Shown here: in pieces, positions 9,989-19,179 of the stretch
Position numbering within the stretch: the stretch's first letter is position 1
How the letters are laid out: each line of letters begins with the position of its first letter
Assembly (NCBI RefSeq): GCF_001020565.1
Contig: NZ_LDAS01000001.1
Span: 1,714,985-1,778,984 of the forward strand
Direction: 5' to 3'
DNA: 64,000 nucleotides
DNA from: Maribacter thermophilus
Lineage (GTDB): Bacteria > Bacteroidota > Bacteroidia > Flavobacteriales > Flavobacteriaceae
Program-made: the position numbers and the translations under genes
Notes under the pieces: model-generated
Databases searched by the model: none
Seen by the model: only the letters and a program-made list of their open reading frames with translations
Told to the model about the DNA's origin: nothing

Positions 9989-10972
9989 TTATTTTAGATT
10001 ACTTGGCAAATACCCCATGGTTCTTTTAAAAGCTTTGGTAAAATGCTGAGGGTTAGAATAACCAACCTCATAGGCGGCATGGGCTATAGTTGCCCCATCT
10101 TGGGCTATTAAACTTTTTGCCGCTTCCATTCTCAATGCGGTAATATACCTAAAAATGGGCATGCCATACACCTTTTTAAAATCACGTTTTAATTTTGTCG
10201 CATTAAATCCGGCTATTTCGGCAAGATCCAAAATCTTAAGCGGTTCCTTCAGATTTTTTCTAATATGGGCTTCTACCTTTACCAAGGCCAAATAATCGGA
10301 ATTCATCAGTTTATTATTGTTCTTCGATATTTCCAATGTTTGTCTTCCCATCAAAAAATCGATCAACAACACAGTCAGTTTGCTCTCTAAATACCTTTTT
10401 CTTATCTCACCTTTGTAAGGGCATTGCACAATCTCATTGATCTTACTACGAATCTGGGGCGGTATAAATTTGCTTTTGTCCCACAACACAAAAGAATTAG
10501 AGTTTAGAATAGCATGCTGTAGTTTCCCGAACGATTTTTTAAAATGAGTACCGAGAAGCTTTGGCAATAACTTTGGTTTTATATAGATCTCAAACACTTT
10601 CGCATTGCCCTTATAAAATATATCACGCCCTTCGGTAGTAGGGTAATAAAACATATTACAGTGATTCTCGGGAATTTGAACCAAGTATTTTATATGGCTC
10701 AAGGGTTGATAAGAATAGGTACCTTCTAACGAAAAATGGAATTTAATCAAGTGCTGATCACTGATAACCCTTATTTCCGAATCAAATTCGAAAAGTTGTT
10801 GTGGATTAGAAAAATCAATACCGTTTATAAACGCAACATCATCTTTATTCGTGACTTCCACATTGTTAAACTGAACAGAATTCTCGAAATAACTGTCTTT
10901 AAACAACTGCTTCACGTGTATTTCTTTACACAGCAAATTTCCATAATCAGTACTGTTCTCCTCTAACTTCAT
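9989..10972 (-). CDS. AraC family transcriptional regulator, PchR-like
   Basis: A 327-aa regulator with a poorly conserved N-terminal sensing domain (about 1-220) and a C-terminal AraC double helix-turn-helix (about 228-327), including FNATKLKRDFKKVYGMPIF and AAYEVGYSNPQHFTKAFKR. The layout resembles PchR-type regulators that switch on ferric-siderophore receptors when the ligand is imported. It is transcribed away from the TonB receptor gene at 11096, with 123 bp between the starts, so control of that receptor is likely. The ligand is unknown. Confidence 0.85.
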   Translation of the reverse strand: MKLEENSTDYGNLLCKEIHVKQLFKDSYFENSVQFNNVEVTNKDDVAFINGIDFSNPQQLFEFDSEIRVISDQHLIKFHFSLEGTYSYQPLSHIKYLVQIPENHCNMFYYPTTEGRDIFYKGNAKVFEIYIKPKLLPKLLGTHFKKSFGKLQHAILNSNSFVLWDKSKFIPPQIRSKINEIVQCPYKGEIRKRYLESKLTVLLIDFLMGRQTLEISKNNNKLMNSDYLALVKVEAHIRKNLKEPLKILDLAEIAGFNATKLKRDFKKVYGMPIFRYITALRMEAAKSLIAQDGATIAHAAYEVGYSNPQHFTKAFKRTMGYLPSNLK

Positions 10973-11031
10973 TACTTCCTTTTGCGTATATAAAAATTCT
11001 TTTTGCGGTACTATACCCCAAATCCTGTTTT

Positions 11032-11063
11032 TAGATTTGCAAAGTTATCTATTTAGACTAAAT
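11032..11063 (+). promoter_or_regulatory. Promoter and candidate Fur-type operator of the TonB receptor
   Basis: TAGATTTG at 11032-11039 matches the Bacteroidota -7 element. The nearest TTG (11003-11005) is 26 nt away, longer than optimal, which suits an activator-dependent promoter. Just downstream, ATTTAG-A-CTAAAT at 11051-11063 is a perfect 6-1-6 inverted repeat, the geometry of Fur half-sites, placed where a repressor would block early transcription. Confidence 0.4.
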
Positions 11064-11095
11064 CTTAATAAAAAGAAAGGTCTTTTTTTAATGAT

Positions 11096-13513
11096 ATGAA
11101 GAACTTATACATTGTTTTATTTCTTATAGTTTTCTCATCAGTCCACGGACAGCAAACTTTTGGTACCATTTCCGGTAAAGTAACCGATACTTCCGGAAAT
11201 CCCCTGCCCTATGCAAATGTTGTGGTAGAAGGCCTAAAACTTGGGGTGCTGACAGATGATAGTGGATCTTATACCATAAGTAAGATTCCTTTTGGAAAAC
11301 AAAAAATCATTGTTTCATTTATCGGTTATGGCAAACGGTCAAAAACCATTGAGATCAATGAAAGTTCCAATTCCATTAGAATTAATTTCACCCTACAGGA
11401 AACAGCAGAGAATTTAGATGAGGTAACCGTAAACGGTAAGTCTACGGAGACAGAGACAGAAACAGAAGGTTTTGCTGTAAACGCCGTAAAAACAAAAGAG
11501 GCTAGCCTTAGAAATATTCAAACAAATGAATTGCTAAATACAACGGTCGGTGTAAAAATCCGTCAAAATGGAGGTTTAGGTTCGGATGTCAACTATAGTT
11601 TAAACGGTCTTTCGGGTGATGCCGTAAAAATTTTCATAGACGGTATCCCCATCTCCATCTACGGTTCTTCATTTAACCTAAACAGTATTCCCCCATCAAT
11701 GATCAAGAATATTGAGGTTTATAAAGGTGTAGTACCCGGACATCTGGCAGATGATGCTTTGGGTGGGGCCATCAATATAGTACTTCACAAAGAAGCCAAG
11801 AACAATTTAAATGCCTCTCTTTCTTATGGGTCTTTCAACACCATACAAGCAAGTGTTAACGGTACCTACCGTTCTAAAAATTCAGGGTTTACCGTAAAAG
11901 CTTCTCTTTTTAACAATTACTCCGACAACAATTACAAAGTTTCAGGAAGAAGTGTCGTTGTTACAGGTCTAGGTGGGGTACAAACGCCTATTACCGCAAG
12001 AAGATTTAACGATGCATATAGATCTACGGGTGGTTTGGTGCAGATTGGTTATACAGATGTAAAATGGGCCGATCAGTTTTTCATCGGTATTACAGGGTCC
12101 GACGACTACAAAGAAGTACAGCATGGAGCTTTTATGACCATTACCCCTTATAAGGATCGATTCTTGGAATCAGATGCCTTATTGGCCAATCTCACGTACC
12201 AAAAGAAAGACCTTTTTACCAAGGGGTTGGATGTAAATATAAACGGTGCATATGGCAAGAGAAACCGTACTGTTAATGACACTGTTGCATGGGCCTATAG
12301 CTGGACAGGAGAAAGAGCTATAGATTATAAAGGAGATGAATATCAATATACATGGGGCTCTCAACAAGAAGGAGGACCTACATTGGCCCAAATAAAAAGA
12401 AACGTAGCATCTATTAGATCTGGTCTGTCCTATGCCATTAACGACCATCACAAGTTTTTACTGAACCATGTGTATAGTGGGATCGACAGGGAAGATAGCG
12501 ATCCTTTACGTACAATTTTGGAAAATACATTTTATGGCACTAGGGATCTACACAAAAACATATTTTCCCTAACCTACGAACTAAACGCTTTCGATGAAAA
12601 ATTAAAAGCTAGTATATTCGGAAAACACTATCAACAAAAAACGACCAGTGTAGACCCTGCTATTGCAACCGATACAAACGGTAACGACATCATAGTCGAC
12701 GAAGTTGTAAGCAGCAATAAAAAATATGATGGGTATGGCTTTGCCGCTTCTTATGCCATTACCCCAAACGTTACACTTTTGGCCTCGGCTGAAAAAGCCA
12801 TACGATTACCGAACGAAACCGAAATATTCGGTAATGACGGTGATAACGTAGTAGCCAATTCCAGTATTAACCCAGAACAAAGCGATAATTATAATCTTGG
12901 ATTTCGGTTTGGGGCGTTCAATATTAAAAAACACCAATTTACCGTTTCTACCAATCTTTTCACAAGAAACATAAAAGACAGAATTGGTCTGCCTATAGAA
13001 ACTTCATTAAATGTAGATGATGAGTTAATACTTTATGTAAACCAAGGCAGCGGAACCTCTAAAGGCATAGATGCGCAATTGAACTATACCTATAACAACA
13101 ATTTTGGGCTCAACTTCAATATTTCCCGTTTTGATCTGACTATCGAAAACAATGGGGTAGAAATTGACGTACCAAATACACCATTTTTTACCATGAACGG
13201 TGGTTTGCGCTATTCATTTAAAAATGTTGTACAGAAAAAATCGCAATTAAACCTCTTTTACAACCTATACTATACCGATGAGTTTTCTTATCTGGTTTCA
13301 CAAGGTTCCAATACTGTGGGCGATGACTTTTTTAAAGTACCCGAGCAACTACAACAAGACTTTGGACTTAGTTACATATTTCCAGGCAACAGATTTGTAG
13401 CAAGTTTCGACATCAAAAACATATTTGACAAACCGGTATACGACAACCTATCGGTACAAAAACCCGGAAGGGCTTTTTATTTAAAAATAAATTATCGAAT
13501 CAATAATTTTTAA
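11096..13513 (+). CDS. TonB-dependent receptor, probable ferric-siderophore type (XusA-like)
   Basis: An 805-aa outer-membrane active transporter energised by TonB. A signal peptide ends near residue 18 (SSVHG). Next come a carboxypeptidase-regulatory-like beta domain (about 22-110), the plug domain (about 125-235, with VYKGVVPGHLADDALGGAINI) and a 22-strand barrel ending in a short C-terminal strand (KINYRINNF). About 805 aa is nearer to siderophore receptors than to the roughly 1000-aa SusC glycan receptors. It is paired with a DUF4374-like lipoprotein 20 nt downstream and a divergent AraC regulator, which points to iron-chelate uptake. The exact ligand cannot be read from sequence. Confidence 0.85.
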   Translation: MKNLYIVLFLIVFSSVHGQQTFGTISGKVTDTSGNPLPYANVVVEGLKLGVLTDDSGSYTISKIPFGKQKIIVSFIGYGKRSKTIEINESSNSIRINFTLQETAENLDEVTVNGKSTETETETEGFAVNAVKTKEASLRNIQTNELLNTTVGVKIRQNGGLGSDVNYSLNGLSGDAVKIFIDGIPISIYGSSFNLNSIPPSMIKNIEVYKGVVPGHLADDALGGAINIVLHKEAKNNLNASLSYGSFNTIQASVNGTYRSKNSGFTVKASLFNNYSDNNYKVSGRSVVVTGLGGVQTPITARRFNDAYRSTGGLVQIGYTDVKWADQFFIGITGSDDYKEVQHGAFMTITPYKDRFLESDALLANLTYQKKDLFTKGLDVNINGAYGKRNRTVNDTVAWAYSWTGERAIDYKGDEYQYTWGSQQEGGPTLAQIKRNVASIRSGLSYAINDHHKFLLNHVYSGIDREDSDPLRTILENTFYGTRDLHKNIFSLTYELNAFDEKLKASIFGKHYQQKTTSVDPAIATDTNGNDIIVDEVVSSNKKYDGYGFAASYAITPNVTLLASAEKAIRLPNETEIFGNDGDNVVANSSINPEQSDNYNLGFRFGAFNIKKHQFTVSTNLFTRNIKDRIGLPIETSLNVDDELILYVNQGSGTSKGIDAQLNYTYNNNFGLNFNISRFDLTIENNGVEIDVPNTPFFTMNGGLRYSFKNVVQKKSQLNLFYNLYYTDEFSYLVSQGSNTVGDDFFKVPEQLQQDFGLSYIFPGNRFVASFDIKNIFDKPVYDNLSVQKPGRAFYLKINYRINNF

Positions 13514-13533
13514 CCATATAAATACTTTTTAAT

Positions 13534-14895
13534 ATGAAACGATTCTTTTTGAATTATAAAACCTTGGCCGCTACTGTACTAACGGTAGGCCTAATGACCG
13601 CTTGTAGTAGCGATGACAATTCTGTTGATGTTGATATTGATACCGAAACGGAAACTGAGACAGGAAACGAAACTGATTCTAGATGGATTACCGTTGCAGC
13701 GGCAAGAATGGGCGAAGAGCCTGGAGACGGAAACGGAGGGACTTTAATTTATGCCGTAAGCAGTGAAGATGCGAAAGATCCTACGGTCTCTATAGAACCA
13801 TTTGATAACGGATTTATAGTACCTTCCAATAGAACCGCCCGCTTACAGTCTTCTGAAGACGGCAATACTATTTTTAATATAAGCTATGCCGGCGATACAG
13901 GAGGAAATTACTCCAAATACACTGTAGAAGGCGGACAAACTTTTACACAAACAGGATCAGAGATAAGTATCGCCCCCTATGTAGGTACCGCTCCAAGATG
14001 GATAAAATTATTTGACGGAGACCAAACGGGAGCCGCTGTTTATGTATCTACAGAAATTGAAACTGACGAAGAAGGAAATTACACCCGTACAAATGCTACT
14101 ATGGGTATTGTAACATTAGATTTGGTAAATTCTCAAATAAACAATTTTCAAGAGCATAGTGTTCCTTTGAGCGAAGAAGAAGAAGCTGCCGGTTACTACA
14201 TCTCAAGAATTGACATGCCTACACTTAATGCCGCCGGAGATAAATTATATATCGGCGCCCGTTTAAGCAAAGTTGACCCTGCCACAGGAGAAAGTGACAG
14301 TGATTACGAGATATTAGGCTCTAAGACCATTGTATTGGATTACCCTTCTTTGTTAAACCCAACTGTGATTACCTCTACCGTAGGACACGGAAACACTAAT
14401 GGATATCGTAGTATCAATGCCTTTGAATACAACGGAAGTGTATACCAAGCAAACCAAAGTGACCCTGAGGGTTCTCATATTTTAAAAATTGACGCCGATA
14501 ACGAATATGACGACTCGTATGTTTTTAATTTAGATGATGCCTTAGGTGTAGAAGGTGCTTACATTCTTGCTTGGAGACCTGCCGCTAACGGAAAAGCTGT
14601 TATTGCTTACCGTCATAACGGATCTGCAGAAGGTGTTGCAGGAGCACAAGGCTTTTTCGCCTTAGCTGACTTAAATGCTAAAACAGCTGTAAAAATTGAT
14701 GACATTCCATATGATACAGATTTCTACCTATTCCAATACCAAGGTTTTGTGGTAGACGGAACTGAAATATACGTTACAGAAGCTCCTGTAGGGCAGAACG
14801 GAAACATCTATGTTATAGAAACAGAAACAGGTGAAGTTACCAAGGGTGCAGAATTGGTAAACGTAGAAGGAAGCCATTTTATAGGTGTATTCTAA
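13534..14895 (+). CDS. DUF4374-like surface lipoprotein (XusB-like)
   Basis: 453 aa with a signal peptide and lipobox LMTAC (lipidated Cys24), then an acidic Ser/Asp/Glu/Thr-rich linker and a repetitive beta-rich domain consistent with a seven- or eight-bladed propeller. The architecture and its place directly after a TonB receptor match DUF4374 lipoproteins. The best known is Bacteroides XusB, which binds ferric enterobactin at the cell surface and works with the receptor XusA. Here no PepSY-type reductase (XusC) gene follows. Assignment to DUF4374 is by resemblance and context. Confidence 0.65.
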   Translation: MKRFFLNYKTLAATVLTVGLMTACSSDDNSVDVDIDTETETETGNETDSRWITVAAARMGEEPGDGNGGTLIYAVSSEDAKDPTVSIEPFDNGFIVPSNRTARLQSSEDGNTIFNISYAGDTGGNYSKYTVEGGQTFTQTGSEISIAPYVGTAPRWIKLFDGDQTGAAVYVSTEIETDEEGNYTRTNATMGIVTLDLVNSQINNFQEHSVPLSEEEEAAGYYISRIDMPTLNAAGDKLYIGARLSKVDPATGESDSDYEILGSKTIVLDYPSLLNPTVITSTVGHGNTNGYRSINAFEYNGSVYQANQSDPEGSHILKIDADNEYDDSYVFNLDDALGVEGAYILAWRPAANGKAVIAYRHNGSAEGVAGAQGFFALADLNAKTAVKIDDIPYDTDFYLFQYQGFVVDGTEIYVTEAPVGQNGNIYVIETETGEVTKGAELVNVEGSHFIGVF

Positions 14896-14955
14896 AATTA
14901 TAGTACCAATCTTGTTGTTCCAATAAACCAGAAAGCAAGAACATTTATTATAAAG

Positions 14956-14986
14956 AAAAACCGTGGTCTTAGACCACGGTTTTTTT
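14956..14986. terminator. Bidirectional terminator between convergent genes
   Basis: AAAAACCGTGGTC pairs with GACCACGGTTTTT around TTA. T or A tracts flank both sides, so it can end both the receptor operon (plus) and the 15024 gene (minus). Confidence 0.88.
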
Positions 14987-15023
14987 ATTTATACAGTATA
15001 CTTCTAACGAGTAAAGATTCTTA

Positions 15024-16286
15024 TCAGGTCTTTTGTTTCTTTTTCTTTGCTGCCGGAAAAAGCACGTTATTGAGAATTAAGCGATAACCGGGAGAAGTAG
15101 GGTGCAGTTCCAACTCCGTTTTTGGATCGCCAACCCTATGTTGGTAATCTTCCGGATCGTGCCCTCCATAAAAAGTGAAAAAGCCTTTCCCCTTTATTCC
15201 ATGTATATACCTGGCCTCTCCATTTATCTTATTCTCTCCTAAAACCAATACCGTAGGTTTTATTTCCTCTCTTTTAAAAGCCGTCGTCTGCCCCATAAAC
15301 CCTTTTACCAAAGATGTATGATTTTGACACAACATAGTAGGTACCGGATCCCATTTTGCGGAAAAATCCATTAAACTAAAATAATCGGATTCTTTAGGAA
15401 CATTACCTCTTTGCGAAGTCATGTCAATAGACGAAAACTCATATTTTAACGGATTACGTTCCAATGTAAAATCCGTAAAAGCAAAAGTGTTACCATAATC
15501 CAAACTTGCTTGGTAATTAGGGTCGGAAGGATCTCCATCGAACATAGGCTCACAGATATCAACATTCTCTGCCGCCAGCGCAATATCAAAACTATCCGTA
15601 GCGGAACACATAGCGAACATAAACCCCCCACCTATTACATAGTTTCTTATTTTTAGGGCTACCGCAAGTTTCTCTTCAGAAACCTTGTCATACCCCATTT
15701 TTTTTGCCAGTTTCTCCGCCTCTTTTTTTCCTTCTATGTACCAAGGAGCCGCCCTATAGGCCCCATAAAACTTACCGTATTGTCCCGTAAAATCTTCATG
15801 GTGCAAATGCAACCAATCGTACAGAGCCAATTTATCGGTTAAAACTTCCTCATCATAGATGGTAACGTACGGAATTTCGGCATAGGTCAATGCCATGGTA
15901 ACCGCATCATCCCAAGGCTGATTCCCCTTAGGTGAATAAACTGCTATTTTTGGTGCTTTTTCTAAAATAACGGCATCCTGATTTCTTGACGGACTACTTA
16001 TTTCGTCTAATATATTATTAGCCTGATCGTCTGACAAAACTTCAAAAGATACACCCCTGATCTGACATTCTTTTCTAATTACTTCCCCGTCCGGTAATAA
16101 AAAGGAACCTCCCCTATAATTTAAAAGCCATTGCACCTTTTGTTGTTTGGATAACACCCAGTACGTAATTCCATATGCCTTCAAATGATTCTTTTGGGTG
16201 TCGGCATCCATGGGAATAAGAATCGACGAAGCAAAAAGCGACATCGAAAAAAAGAAAAGAACTAGAACCAAAAAACCTTTACGCAT
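15024..16286 (-). CDS. Exported protein with a glutamine-amidotransferase-like fold, function unknown
   Basis: 420 aa starting at the ATG at 16286, which gives a clear signal peptide (MRKGFLVLVLFFFSMSLFAS); a longer TTG-start form would put the hydrophobic stretch too far in. The middle carries a Rossmann-like segment (KIAVYSPKGNQPWDD), the histidines HLHHEDFTGQYG, and GGFMFAMCSATDSFD, which looks like the nucleophile elbow of class I amidotransferase/ThuA-like folds with a Cys. Relatives are, as I recall, often named 'asparagine synthetase B', but no AsnB synthetase domain is present and the protein is exported. Real activity is unknown. It is followed by a bidirectional terminator. Confidence 0.7.
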   Translation of the reverse strand: MRKGFLVLVLFFFSMSLFASSILIPMDADTQKNHLKAYGITYWVLSKQQKVQWLLNYRGGSFLLPDGEVIRKECQIRGVSFEVLSDDQANNILDEISSPSRNQDAVILEKAPKIAVYSPKGNQPWDDAVTMALTYAEIPYVTIYDEEVLTDKLALYDWLHLHHEDFTGQYGKFYGAYRAAPWYIEGKKEAEKLAKKMGYDKVSEEKLAVALKIRNYVIGGGFMFAMCSATDSFDIALAAENVDICEPMFDGDPSDPNYQASLDYGNTFAFTDFTLERNPLKYEFSSIDMTSQRGNVPKESDYFSLMDFSAKWDPVPTMLCQNHTSLVKGFMGQTTAFKREEIKPTVLVLGENKINGEARYIHGIKGKGFFTFYGGHDPEDYQHRVGDPKTELELHPTSPGYRLILNNVLFPAAKKKKQKT

Positions 16287-16442
16287 ACCTTTTATATTGT
16301 GAAGTCTACTCAAAAGTAAACGAAAAACAATAAAACGATATTTTAAGAATCGTTAAAGATTTTGAAAAGTGCATGTATTAAGTGACCTATGAATGCTTAC
16401 ACCAGCCGATTTATACTACCCTCCTTACAGCAATATCCTATT

Positions 16443-17987
16443 TTAGAACGGTACATCATCGTCTTCCGGCATTCCTTGATTCATAGAACTACCAAAGGCA
16501 TCGTCTGCACTGGGCAAGTTTTTGGTCGTGAACGGATTCTCTTCGTTAGCGTTCATTTTAGACTGGAACTCGAACGGAGAATCAAAATCGTCTAGGTTAT
16601 CGAACTTACCTTGACTACCAATAAACTTAAGACGAATGTTTTCTAGCCCTCCATTTCTGTGCTTGGCTACAATAAATTCTGCCTGGCCTTGGGTAGGGGT
16701 ACGTTCTTCATCGTCCCATTCCTCTATTTTATAATATTCCGGTCTGTATATGAACGATACAATATCCGCATCTTGCTCAATAGCTCCAGATTCCCTTAAA
16801 TCGGAAAGAATAGGTCTCTTACTTCCGCCACGGGTTTCTACTGCACGTGAGAGCTGTGACAGGGCTATAACGGGTACGTTCAATTCTTTTGCCAAAGCCT
16901 TTAAGTTTCGAGATATGGTTGAAATTTCCTGCTCCCTGTTCCCTCCTTTTTGGCTTCCACCGGCGGTCATCAACTGCAAATAATCTATCATGATCATTTT
17001 AATGCCATGCTGTGATGCTAACCTACGTGCCTTTGCCCTTAAATCGAAAATTGAAAGAGAAGGGGTATCATCTATAAACAATGGAGCTTTTTCAAGGGTC
17101 TTCACCTTTACGTTCAATTGCTCCCATTCATGTTTTTCTAATTTTCCTGTCCTTAATTTCTCTGAAGAAAGTCCGGTTTCGGAAGAAATCAACCTTGTAA
17201 TCAACTGTACGGATGACATTTCAAGAGAAAAGAATGCAACCGGGGTATTTGAATTAACGGCCATGTTCCTGGCCATAGATAGGGTAAGTGCCGTTTTACC
17301 CATACCTGGACGGGCAGCAACAATGATCAAATCACTAGGCTGCCAACCGGATGTCAACTTATCCAATTTATCAAAACCGGATGGTATACCACTTAAGCCT
17401 TCTTTATTGGCGATCTCCTCGATTCTCTTCTTTGCCTGAATCACCAAATTTTGTGCGGTTTCTGCCGATCGTTTTAAGTTACCTTGGGTAACATCGTACA
17501 ATTTAGCTTCTGCGGCATCCAATAGATCAAAAACATCGGTAGATTCATCGTAGGCTTCTTCGATTATCTCGTTCGATATTTTTATAAGACTTCGCTGAAT
17601 GTACTTTTGGAGAATTATTCTTGCATGAAACTCGATATGGGCAGAAGATGCCACTTTTTGGGTCAATTTTATCAAATAAAAGTCCCCTCCGGCCGCCTCA
17701 AGTTTTCCCGCCTTCTTTAACTGGGATGAAACAGTTAATAAATCTACAGGTTGTGACTCTTCGAATAAAACAAATATAGCCTCATATATAAACCTGTGGG
17801 CATCCTTATAGAAAACATCGGGATGCAAAATATCGATAACTTCATCAACACCTTTTTTATCAATCATCATTGCACCCAACACAACCTCCTCTAAATCAAC
17901 GGCTTGAGGTGGAATTTTACCCCTTTCAAGGTTTATAATCGTAGATTTGTCGATCTTTCGACCAACGATAGGTTTTGTGTTCTCCAT
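16443..17987 (-). CDS. dnaB: Replicative DNA helicase DnaB
   Basis: The hexameric 5'-3' helicase of the replication fork. The 514-aa product has the N-terminal collar domain (about 25-125, beginning PPQAVDLEEVVLGAMM), a linker and the RecA-like C-terminal motor. The motor has Walker A ARPGMGKT at about residues 219-226, the DnaB-characteristic MIDYLQLM segment, and the ESGAIEQDAD segment. It ends with an extra acidic tail (about 70 residues, ending EDDDVPF), common in Bacteroidota DnaB. No intein is visible. It stands alone between accA and the 15024 gene. Confidence 0.97.
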   Translation of the reverse strand: MENTKPIVGRKIDKSTIINLERGKIPPQAVDLEEVVLGAMMIDKKGVDEVIDILHPDVFYKDAHRFIYEAIFVLFEESQPVDLLTVSSQLKKAGKLEAAGGDFYLIKLTQKVASSAHIEFHARIILQKYIQRSLIKISNEIIEEAYDESTDVFDLLDAAEAKLYDVTQGNLKRSAETAQNLVIQAKKRIEEIANKEGLSGIPSGFDKLDKLTSGWQPSDLIIVAARPGMGKTALTLSMARNMAVNSNTPVAFFSLEMSSVQLITRLISSETGLSSEKLRTGKLEKHEWEQLNVKVKTLEKAPLFIDDTPSLSIFDLRAKARRLASQHGIKMIMIDYLQLMTAGGSQKGGNREQEISTISRNLKALAKELNVPVIALSQLSRAVETRGGSKRPILSDLRESGAIEQDADIVSFIYRPEYYKIEEWDDEERTPTQGQAEFIVAKHRNGGLENIRLKFIGSQGKFDNLDDFDSPFEFQSKMNANEENPFTTKNLPSADDAFGSSMNQGMPEDDDVPF

Positions 17988-18096
17988 ATTGCGAAAATAT
18001 ACAATTAACCTTTAGTTAACTTGAAAAATCACGTTTTCGATGTTCACAGTTAACTAACAATTGGTTGTTAGTAAATTACAATTTTATGTTGATAAG

Positions 18097-18127
18097 ATAA
18101 AAAAACCGAAGATTTTCATCCTCGGTT
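18097..18127 (-). terminator. Rho-independent terminator after accA
   Basis: On the minus strand ACCGAGGAT pairs with ATCTTCGGT (one mismatch) around a GAAA-type loop and is followed by seven T. It lies 27 nt past the accA stop. Confidence 0.8.
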
Positions 18128-18153
18128 TGTCGTCAGGTTCCTAAAATGGTATC

Positions 18154-19107
18154 TCAACCATTAAATACACCCATATTTGCATATTTTTCCATTCGTAGTT
18201 TCACCAATTCTTTTGGTGATAACTTTTGTAATTCCTCGAAATTTGAAACAATTTTATTTTTCAGGATTTCAAAAGTCTTTTCTCTATTGGCATGTGCTCC
18301 GCCAGCAGGTTCTCTAACAATTTCATCGATCAATTTCAATTTTTTCATGTCGGTAGCGGTAAGTTTTAAGGCTTCTGCCGCTTTTTCCTTATACTCCCAA
18401 CTTCTCCATAAGATAGAAGAACATGATTCTGGTGATATGACCGAATACCATGTGTTTTCCAACATTAGTACCTTATCGCCTACGCCTATACCTAGGGCAC
18501 CTCCAGAAGCTCCTTCACCTATAATGGCGACAATAATGGGCACTTTTAGCTTGGTCATTTCAAATATATTTCTGGCGATTGCCTCACCTTGGCCTCGTTC
18601 TTCTGCCTCAATACCAGGATAGGCACCTGGAGTGTCTATTAAAGTAACTATAGGAATTCCAAATTTTTCGGCAGATTTCATTAAACGCAATGCCTTTCTG
18701 TATCCTTCGGGGTTTGCCATACCAAAATTACGGTATTGCCGTGTCTTGGTATTATATCCTTTTTGCTGACCTATGAACATAAAACTTTGGTCTCCTATTT
18801 TACCAAGACCACCGATCATTGCCTTATCGTCCTTAACGGTACGATCGCCATGCAATTCTAAAAAAGTATCACCACAAATGGCATTTATATAATCTAGGGT
18901 ATAGGGTCTATTAGGATGTCTAGAAAGTTGAACACGTTGCCATGCAGTCAGGTTCTTATATATTTCTTTTCTAGTATCGTTCAGTTTCTTCTCTATCTGC
19001 TTACAGGTTTCCGTAACATCAACATCACTCTCCTCCCCAATAATCATACACTTGTCCAATTGCTCCTCCAGCTCTTTTATTGGAAGCTCAAAATCCAAAT
19101 ACTCCAT
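18154..19107 (-). CDS. accA: Acetyl-CoA carboxylase carboxyltransferase subunit alpha
   Basis: With AccD it transfers the carboxyl group from biotin to acetyl-CoA, making malonyl-CoA for fatty acid synthesis. The 317-aa product is the usual length and has the N-terminal coiled segment (LEEQLDKCM), the crotonase-type core with [16 protein letters not shown], the glycine-rich [15 protein letters not shown] and the [11 protein letters not shown] motif. It is a single gene here; accD is not in the window. A TATCTTTG -7 element precedes it by about 34 nt. Confidence 0.97.
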   Translation of the reverse strand: MEYLDFELPIKELEEQLDKCMIIGEESDVDVTETCKQIEKKLNDTRKEIYKNLTAWQRVQLSRHPNRPYTLDYINAICGDTFLELHGDRTVKDDKAMIGGLGKIGDQSFMFIGQQKGYNTKTRQYRNFGMANPEGYRKALRLMKSAEKFGIPIVTLIDTPGAYPGIEAEERGQGEAIARNIFEMTKLKVPIIVAIIGEGASGGALGIGVGDKVLMLENTWYSVISPESCSSILWRSWEYKEKAAEALKLTATDMKKLKLIDEIVREPAGGAHANREKTFEILKNKIVSNFEELQKLSPKELVKLRMEKYANMGVFNG

Positions 19108-19140
19108 AGTTCTCTAATAAGATTTAGTTAGTTGTGCAGG

Positions 19141-19148
19141 CAAAGATA
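19141..19148 (-). promoter_or_regulatory. Promoter -7 element of accA
   Basis: On the minus strand TATCTTTG matches TAnnTTTG and would give a leader of about 25-30 nt. No TTG is at the expected -33 distance, so the match is partial. Confidence 0.45.
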
Positions 19149-19179
19149 AAACTTTAATAAGTATTCTAGAGCGCTCCAC

